Assembly (NCBI GenBank): GCA_022836615.1
Contig: MU405367.1
Location: 1 to 64,000 of the forward strand
Reading direction: 5' to 3'
Length of the DNA stretch: 64,000 nt
Source: Annulohypoxylon bovei var. microspora
Lineage: Eukaryota; Ascomycota; Sordariomycetes; Xylariales; Hypoxylaceae
The position numbers and the translations under genes were made by a program. The notes beneath the pieces were generated by a model that made no database searches, was not told where the DNA came from, and worked only from the letters and a program-made list of their open reading frames with translations. Below, in pieces: positions 56,339 through 64,000 of the stretch (position 1 is its first letter; each line of letters starts with the position of its first letter).

Positions 56339-58020
56339 ATGGACTGGCAATGTACGGAAGCGTCTTTTGACGACAACGATTTCAAAAACTTCAAGTACGA
56401 ACCTAGACCATTCAAGATATTCATGAATCTGGGGCCTATGAATGTATGTATTCTATTACCTGATACTATTCCATTGTTATACCATGTCTCGCCAGACTGA
56501 CCTTGCTATCAGGAGCCAGTCTGCGACGAAATCAACTCTCATGAAACCTTGAAAGAATGGATAAACAAGGTATGATAACCCGATTCAACGCATTATTTAG
56601 CTTACATCCTGTAGTACAGATTGACTTACGAGAGCTATAGAGGTGGAACAATCGCTATGTCGGTGTCCCTTGGGAATATGAACCTACATACCTGGGTACC
56701 CAGCTATTTAAGACTAACAAGGACTCAATAATTAGCCTCTTTAGTCGTGACGGCGACTCAGAACTCTCAAATCCGTCACATCTCCCAGTGTCCAAGGGAG
56801 AGTTTAGTCAACTCATTGAAATATTCCATATCCATCGTACAATTGTTCGAACTATCTGCCGGGAGATTGCTTATTTTTCAAGCATGTACGTCCGCAAAGG
56901 GGCTTGTGATACGGATAATCTTGGTGAGTTACTATGGCTTGCAGAGGAATTTATTTTCATTTAATAATAACCTTCTAAGTATACACTGCAAGAATGAGTT
57001 CCGATTGGCTACAAGATATGGCTGTATCTTCTACATACCTGGTTCAAAAAATGCTAAGCTTTTCTGTCTTCTACGGCTGTAGTGAAGAGCAATCCTCTAA
57101 GATCGAAAAGCGCTTATTTGACGCCGGCAAATCTGTTTACCATCCGATGTTAGCTCTAGGTATCTTGGTGGAACTCGACCGCGACCGCCTCGTAGCACAA
57201 GTAGAGTCGGTCACTGACTCATTTGTGTCGTTCATGGAAGATCTTAGTCACACAACGTATGACCCACGGGCTGTTGTGAGCCTTGGAGAAGGCCATGACC
57301 GACTGTCAAATATGTACAACGACTCTATGCAGCTGGTTAAAGGGATTAAAAAAGTGAAGCGCCAAATTTTAGACATGTGCAAACATACATGCAAAGTCAA
57401 CAAGGCGTTTGACCGTTTCATAAATAAAAGGAAACCGTGTTGGGAATGCTTGGATACGACAGCCGACCCAAAATTCAAGACATACCTGATCTCATCAGAT
57501 ACGGGAGCGCGAATATGCAAGCGTCTTCTTGAGATTGACGCGGAATATGACGAGAAGCTTGACCAATGCCATATGATACCCAAAGGCTTGACATTTGTAA
57601 CTGCAATTTTCAATATTAGGTATACTTTGAATGTGTTCAACTTGTAGCAAAGCTAACCTTGAATATACACAGGCGGCAGACTATGCCAATATCCGAATAT
57701 CCGTCGAGTCACGGCAGGAGAATTCTCAAATGAGATCAATCGCCCTGGTAACAATGATATACCTTCCGCTAACATCAGTTGCGGTCAGTACATCGTTCTC
57801 TAACCGGGACACCTATGTGAGCTAACGTCTTTAGTCTATATTCTCAATGGGTGTCTTTAAATGGGAAGCGACCGCGAACTCTGTATTGACATTTTACTTC
57901 TGGGTGTACGTAGCCGTCGGAGGCGGCCTCACTCTTGTAACTATTGGACTGTGGTGGATTTTGACGAGGACGAGGAAAAGGTGTAGGAATACCGAAACCG
58001 ATATCGAGAAATCAGCGTAA
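56339..58020 (+). CDS. CorA-like domain protein, two C-terminal TM helices
   Basis: Exons 56339-56443, 56513-56569, 56641-56923, 56980-57632, 57673-57783 and 57835-58020 give 464 aa. The exon 4/5 junction (donor GTGTTC) is the least certain. The long helical middle (SEEQSSKIEKRLFDAGK..., VKRQILDMCKHTCKV, GLTFVTAIFN) leads to the signature MRSIALVTMIYLPLTSVASIFSMGVFKW, then TM2 FYFWVYVAVGGGLTLVTIGLWW and a basic tail. This is the fungal CorA-like architecture, lacking the GMN motif of true Mg2+ channels. Function unknown; often found in accessory genome. The N-terminus is unresolved: the ATG at 56339 is the first in-frame Met, but coding-like sequence extends back to about 56284. Confidence 0.75.
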
Positions 58021-58578
58021 ACAATGTTCTCGATCGTACACTCAAGGATAGTAGTATAGGAAACTAGGTAATGTTGGTACTTCTCAGAGTATTAGAGATT
58101 GGGATTATAGGTTCAATTTTATACCATAATATCCGCCTCCGTACATTGGCTAAGCTGTTAATATTAACTGCCCACACAGTAGCTACTTACGAAGTACCTA
58201 GAGCATTATGTAAGATAGGTATTACTAATATCGCCTTGGAATAATTAAATGAACCTTATTAAGAATCCTTCACCAAGTCGGTATATCATTTATAACATCA
58301 TATATTCATTTTTTAAATACCGTGTTTCTCTATAGTCGAAGGATTGTGTGAATGTTAGTTCGAATATGGTTAAATGAGTGTGTTCTATATCAGTGTCAGG
58401 GGCTCAGGGGATAGGGGAATCCAGGGGTAATATTTATGGGGTTGTATGATGACTAAGAAAATACAAAGTTGCTTTATGCTACAGGGACGAAGGTCTTAAG
58501 ATATCTTTATTAGTGATTATAATATAGACTTAGGCATCTAAGATATTCACCTAGGTACCTACTTATCTACCTAATATT
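58021..58578. other. Spacer between convergent genes
   Basis: 3' flanks of the CorA-like (+) and NLR (-) genes. CACCTAGGTACC at 58548. Degenerate CAGGGG repeats near 58396-58430. No gene. Confidence 0.6.
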
Positions 58579-61500
58579 CTACCACTCTGCAACTATATCG
58601 TTCCGGATGATTGTTACCGCACCCTTACTCGGGAAAAGAATCGTTCCATCTTGGAGCAATTGGCAAAGTCTGAGACCGGATTCTGTAACCCAATCACGCG
58701 GTATAAATAAGTGTCGTGTTATGATGTCCGTGGCATTAGAAATATGTGCAGTGCAAACCCAAAGGTTATTGTCTAAGAACACCAGGCGGCCGTCGGGTAA
58801 TATACCTAAAGGGTGCAAGACCGCGCGAATGATATTTTCGGAAAGATCAATTGGTCTAATTAATTCCTGAACCCCTAAACCGTCTTGTTTAAAGAGACTA
58901 GCTGTAGGTAACACCATGAAGCCATGGTGGGGTTTGCTTATATGAAAGCTTGCTATTCGGAGTAAGAGGAGGCGTGAATGATGACTTTGACACAATGCAT
59001 TGATCGTGAACGAATGCGATGAGTCGAATGGAATTCCTAGAGAAATGGATCGTTCTTCCTCTAGTTTCCAAGTAAAAACCGAGATACGGTTGACACTAAC
59101 ACATATCAATGCGCCTGGTCTTGAGGGGTGCTGTACCCATTGGGGAGGTTCCTCTTCCGATGTATCACATTCCGCAACCACCTCCCCATCAGGCAGAGCT
59201 AGAACCTGTGACTTACTAGTTCCACAGATGAGTAAAAGGTTTCCTGCAGCATTGAAAAGCAGCTGTCGCACGTCACCGCGTTCCTCCAACTGTAATTTCT
59301 TTTCACTGAATAGATTCTCCGCAGAAAATTGCCTTTGTCCGGCGTTTCCTCCAAAAATATCTTTTACGACGACCTTTCCGTTTAAGAGGGCGAATGCAAG
59401 TCGGTTGTGGTTTCGATTCCAGGCGAGAAAGTCTAGATTTATTCCAAATATGGTCTCATCAATAACATGCCGGCTATTGCCAGCCAGATCATAAAGCTCA
59501 ACAGCTCCATCAATGTTGATATATATGATATGTTGGTCAGCCCTGTCGCAGAGAGCCATCGCTGTGATCGCAGACTTACCCTCCGCGTGGCTCTCGGGGG
59601 TTGGAAGAGACAAGGATGCGATACTTGTGTCTTCTGTTTTTAGCCAAAGACTTTCGCTCATACCATCTGTATCGACAAGGCGCTCAGAAACCATATCGGC
59701 TAGTTGTAGGAGACAGTTTGGTTCCCATATGTTGCAATACGACCCTCTAAGGTCATAAAATCGAACACTATCAGGACTGAAGCAAATCTTGTTAATGAGA
59801 TCCTCCGAGGTGAGCTTATATATAACTGTCATAGTTGCAACATCATAGATCTTGATAGTTCCCCCTACGTCGCTAGTTATGAACACTAAGCCGTTTGGAC
59901 TACACTGTATCTCGTTGGGAACAGTGCCAGCCTGTCCTTTCACCGCCTTGTACGTGTTGTTTATTGGATTCCATCGGAATACCTCGCCATGTATGCCAAT
60001 CACTTGTGTGCCGGATGGATGCCACACAACTTTAGAGATACCTGTATAAGAGCGAACCATCATCTGACCGTGTGTCGTTTTCAGCTTGAGGCGGGCTACC
60101 ATTTTGGGAGGATTTATATTCCAAATGGACAAGGGAAAAGCCCGGTACCATACTGCAACTTGTGTACAGTCGTTATTGAATGACACTGAGGATGGGGTGC
60201 CGATAAACATCCCTTCTGGGAAATTTGTTTCTTCCAGTAATGTCGGGTTTAATTGCACCCAACCTATAGAGTCATCTGTATTTTCGCTAGGAGACAGATT
60301 GTGAATCTGCCTGATATCTGTGACTACCATTAGTAAGTCTGCCTCGGTAAACTTGAATTCTAGAGCGCGCTGTCGATCAGGGTTCGGAACAGTTCGCACG
60401 AGTGAGCAATCCCCAGTCTTCCATATGCACGTCCGTGAGAGTCCGCAGCCTGCAAGTAAAGAGCCAGACTTATTAAACGTAAGCGAGTCGATATACTCTC
60501 CCATGTCTACCGTCCCAACCTTTTTAAATAGGGTTGTGTCCCAAAGTGTGATGCCTCCCATCGGCTCGTCAGTAGCAACGGCTAAGTATAGCGAAGTCGC
60601 TGCAAGACGGAGGGCTGTGCCAGTGCTTCCAGATACTCGGGCAAGGCAGTCATCCCACTCTGAGTTTGATACGGATGAAATGGATAACGTAGTGGTAGGA
60701 CTTCCGGAAAACCTTTGGAATATTACCGACGAGGTAGGACTAAGTGCGGGAATACATTTGTAAATCAATTGCGGATCCTCGAGGAGATAGTTGCCAAATT
60801 TGGCGGGCAGTTTCAACAAATCAATAGCCCAGCCACTTATCAGCGATAGATCAGATTGTCGGTGTGGGATAGGTGATCTACCAGCGTCTATTGTCTTGCG
60901 CCGACGAGTAAAACTAGTTAGCCTGCGAAAAACTGTGGTGAGTTCAGCCAAGTGATTGCTCATAGAGAGGTATTGAATCCATGGAAGAGGGAATGGTCCG
61001 CTGAAGAACTTGATAAGTATGTCAAGTACTCTTTCAGAATCCGGCGAACAACTCTCAAGATGGAAAGCCCACGAAGTGGCAGCATATGGAAGAAATTTAG
61101 GGACTTCAAGAGCATTGATCTTTCCACGTAGGCCTCCATCACAAAGTACGTCGAGGCATCTGCATAGAAGATCTTCGTGTACTGTCGCTTGGTCTAAGGA
61201 AAACGAATGGAGATTGGACTCTTTTAGATATTGGTGAGCGGAGTGGTGGACTAGAGATATTCGGTTATGCGTGTCAACAGTGACGAATTGCCCACAAATT
61301 TGGTTAATTGTGTGCTTCAGATCCATGATTGATCCAAATTCATCAGCGTATGGCTCTGAAAGCTCCTCAACTGTAAGTGGCGTCTTCGCATACATCGCCC
61401 ACGAGAAGAGAATTCGCGCTAGGATCTTATCTTCCTGGAAATCGAGATTCGCAACAGCACTCAACATGCGGTTATATAACTCGTCCATGCCATCCGGGGT

Positions 61501-63480
61501 CTCCTCCAGAACCCTTTTCACTTGTTCCTTGCGATGGCACCTTGCAATACGCTTTAGAACAAGGCTGGCCCAGAGGAAACTTCCCTGTGAGCGCCTAATT
61601 ATCTCATCGGTCGTTTCTGCTTTGAAACCGTCATTTGATGGAAGATGATCAATTTCTTCGGCGACGTACAGTCGTATGTCCCCTTCATTTCTCGGCAGAG
61701 CCATACTGCTGACGGAAATTGCCTGTTTTGACCTTTGAAATAGCCTGCCAATGACCGGTAAAGGGCGGCTAAACACTAGGACTCGAATAGGGGTTTCGAA
61801 CTCGCTGGTCATCGGTATGAAATCCACAACCTTCTCAACTGACTCGGATTCGTCGATGCCATCAAGGATCCAATAAATTACTTCACATTTCAGACTTGAT
61901 AAGAGTGATAAATAGATTCGCTTCCAGACAGTGAGGGCATCTGAAGCGTGCAAACGCAAACCAGATTTCGCAAGGTTTGCCAATGCATGGCAATAGCTGG
62001 GAACCATTAGAGCGCTCTGATAGGCTAAGGACCGAAGCATATTCCCGAGAGATCTTTTCTGTCGACTCTCATGTTTGAAAAAGAAGTATGCACAATGTTG
62101 ACCTTGGTCTAAAAGATGATCGACTACCATCGAGCATGTGGTCGACTTGCCATACCCAGGCGGCGCGTGGATCCATAGAATTGGGTAGGATTCTGCCCTC
62201 TTCCAGGTGTTGAACTCCTTGGTATTTAGGAACTGCTGGCATGTTCCTGCTTTTCGAGTGGCATGACAGGCTGCGATATCTTCTTCGGGAGGAGCAGAAA
62301 TTCCTAGTAGCGCGGTGACAAGGGCTAAATCTTCTTCGATGTTACTGCCCGTTTCCTTGTAGATTCGCGCTGAGGTGACCACGCTACGTAAGGCCCCCAC
62401 AACAGATATATAGTTAGGATCGTCTGGACTAGTAAACTTGCAAACATCATGATGGTTGGCGATTAAAGGATGCGGGGTTTCATCTGGATAGCCTAGCACT
62501 GAAGAATGCTTTTCCACAATCATGAACGATATGGGTCCGACATTTGTGCTTAAAGTTTCATAAAATGAGAATATCTTCAGTTTTGAGGCAAGATGGCGAA
62601 ATGATTCATTGAGCTCGTCGATCGTCGGGCTCTTCCTTGCAAGCTCCGAAACATAGTCCTTGGGTGAATGCCCAAAAATTGAACTCGTAAGAATCTTGTT
62701 CAGAGTCTTAGCAAGGTCCGTACCTCGGTGAGGTGTTGCCAGGAATAATACCGCCTTTATACTCGAAATGATACCGTGAAACTCTTCATTCAAATGGCCA
62801 TGGATGAAGGCCTTCTTAAACACCAAGCCACCCATCGAATGAGCAACCACAATTATCGGGACTTGGCCTAACCGCTCTGGTCCCTTTTCGCCATACTTCA
62901 TGCGAAATAGAAGATCATTGGCAAAATCCCCGATTGTAAGAGATACCTTCTCCTTCGTGGACGAAAAGCGCGCATTATATCCGAAGGTGAGGATCCTAGC
63001 TGCTGAAAGGTCAGGTTCCCCCGGGAGCCAAAGTTGCGGCCAGAGATACTCTAGGTCCCGGTTATTACACCACGTCCTTAGACTTGCTCCCCCAAGCCCG
63101 TGTATGAAAAGTATGTCTACCGATCGCTGTACGGGCGCGTGTAGCACCAACAGCCCAAGAGGGTCATTTTTCCTGTCCTGAGAGCCTTGTCCTCGGTATC
63201 TAACAGAGTTCTGAGATGGGGATAGTCGCGCTTGTACGTCGCGTGTGGCAACTTGCTCTGGTTCGTGACGTTGTACTAGTAGTGTTTCGGGTAACGGTAG
63301 CGTCGGCTCTATGAGAGATTGGTGTGGGTGGTCTGTCGCGTCTGTAGAAATCGATACTGAAATGGACGGGACTTCCGAGCCGACCTGCTTGCGAGGTCTA
63401 AATCTTTTCCACTATATTCCGACTCATGGTTAACTTTAGTTCGATAAATCGCACGTAGTAGAAACCCATAGTGGTACCAT
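58579..63480 (-). CDS. NLR-type protein: alpha/beta hydrolase, NACHT ATPase, WD40-like repeats
   Basis: The main exon, 63411-58579, is open for 1610 codons. Its first in-frame ATG is far downstream, so I propose the start is a 3-nt coding exon, ATG at 63480-63478, spliced to TGG at 63411 (GTACCA...ATATAG, branch TTAAC); this is inference. Domains: basic leader (WKRFRPRKQ); alpha/beta hydrolase, about 95-350, with IHGLGG, nucleophile Ser193 in AHSMGG and TPHRGTD; NACHT with Walker A HAPPGYGKSTT (about 420) and Walker B YWILDGIDES (about 515); degenerate WD40-like propeller from about 900 to the end. Similar fungal NLRs act in self/non-self recognition and programmed cell death. Hydrolase and ATPase motifs are intact. 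Confidence 0.85.
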
Positions 63481-63907
63481 TATTGATATCAAGATTGCCT
63501 ACGATATTGCCAAGACACCATGGTGATCATTGCGTTGCCAAGACAAGTGTCATCTCTTCCTAAGTTGCAGTGGTCAAGTCAAGAAATTGAAAGATTAAGC
63601 AGATGCACAGATCTGTTAATATGCTCCATGATTTCAGTCCATCCGAGGCGCCTTGTTAAAGCCAAGTATTAGCAAGAGTTAGAAAGAAGCAAGCCGTCCG
63701 TCAAAGCTGGCGGCACCAACAATGTCCCATCCCATCCAACCCCTGGTGGTTATCTGCCAACCGCATAATTTAACGTCATATTTGGCCCCCAACATGCTAG
63801 AACCCCTCCACCCCTCATTAGAAATCTCGAAGCAATACACAAAAGAAAAGGTGGAATGATCGATTCATTTTAAGATAGATTTTAGACACCTAGGTACTTA
63901 GATAAAA
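63481..63907. other. Divergent spacer upstream of the NLR gene
   Basis: No gene seen. CACCTAGGTACTT at 63887-63899 lies just upstream of a possible gene entering from the right. Confidence 0.45.
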
Positions 63908-64000
63908 ATGGTACTCGGAAATATGCTGAATATCACAGACGTCCTCAAGTCCGGCGAAAAGATTGTTAGAGTGCAACAATATGATACATCCAACTGGGCC
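63908..64000 (+). CDS. Possible partial CDS at window end
   Basis: ATG at 63908 opens 31 codons that run off the window (MVLGNMLNITDVLKSGEKIV...). The sequence looks protein-like (balanced composition, VLKSGEKIVRVQQYDTS). It would be divergent from the NLR. Too short to identify. Confidence 0.35.
   Translation, partial: MVLGNMLNITDVLKSGEKIVRVQQYDTSNWA

Noticed and set aside
57604..57661. Alternative 28-nt intron (GTATAC...TTGTAG) in the CorA-like gene
   Set aside because: Too short for fungal splicing; the 40-nt GTGTTC...CACAG option keeps the frame, though it remains the weakest junction.

Overview
The window comes from the nuclear genome of a filamentous ascomycete (Pezizomycotina). The evidence is small spliceosomal introns (about 45-75 nt, GTRNGT...CTAAC...YAG), fungal-only families (ATG13, GH75 chitosanase, GH92, GH55, GH125, C2H2 plus fungal_trans regulator, NACHT/WD40 NLR), an intron-bearing tRNA-Asp and gene-sparse AT-rich spacers. 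I cannot place it below that level; a Sordariomycetes-like fungus is only a guess.

Layout. 0-44 kb is mostly a housekeeping and carbohydrate-active region: ATG13 (autophagy), a secreted GH125 mannosidase, a secreted GH75 chitosanase, an unannotated 93-residue secreted cysteine-rich protein, a decayed gene with an in-frame TAG, a 13-exon argininosuccinate synthase, a membrane-anchored GH92 mannosidase, tRNA-Asp(GTC), a DUF2461 protein, a C2H2/fungal_trans transcription factor, a 4.7-5.7 kb gene desert, a secreted GH55 beta-1,3-glucanase, a GC-rich phytanoyl-CoA dioxygenase-like enzyme, a four-TM MARVEL-like membrane protein and the EFM7/NNT1 methyltransferase. 44-48 kb holds QCR8 (complex III) and an O-methyltransferase. 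From 48 kb onward the DNA becomes accessory in character: microsatellites and minisatellites, two paralogous small genes of unknown family, an orphan kinase-like gene, two foldback MITE-like elements (640 bp and 204 bp), a CorA-like two-TM protein, and a large hydrolase-NACHT-WD40 NLR at the right edge.

How genes relate. Four glycoside hydrolases (GH125, GH75, GH92, GH55) lie within 31 kb. Together they target alpha-mannan, chitosan and beta-1,3-glucan, the polymers of fungal cell walls, so a wall-recycling or mycoparasitic role is plausible, but they are not an operon-like cluster. The right-hand kinase / CorA-like / NLR group resembles the fast-evolving self/non-self repertoire of fungi. 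Several genes reconstructed here (QCR8, the cysteine-rich protein, argininosuccinate synthase, the small paralogues) have exons too short to appear as long ORFs; they were assembled by eye from splice sites, phase consistency and family resemblance. All family names are from memory of family motifs and no search was run.
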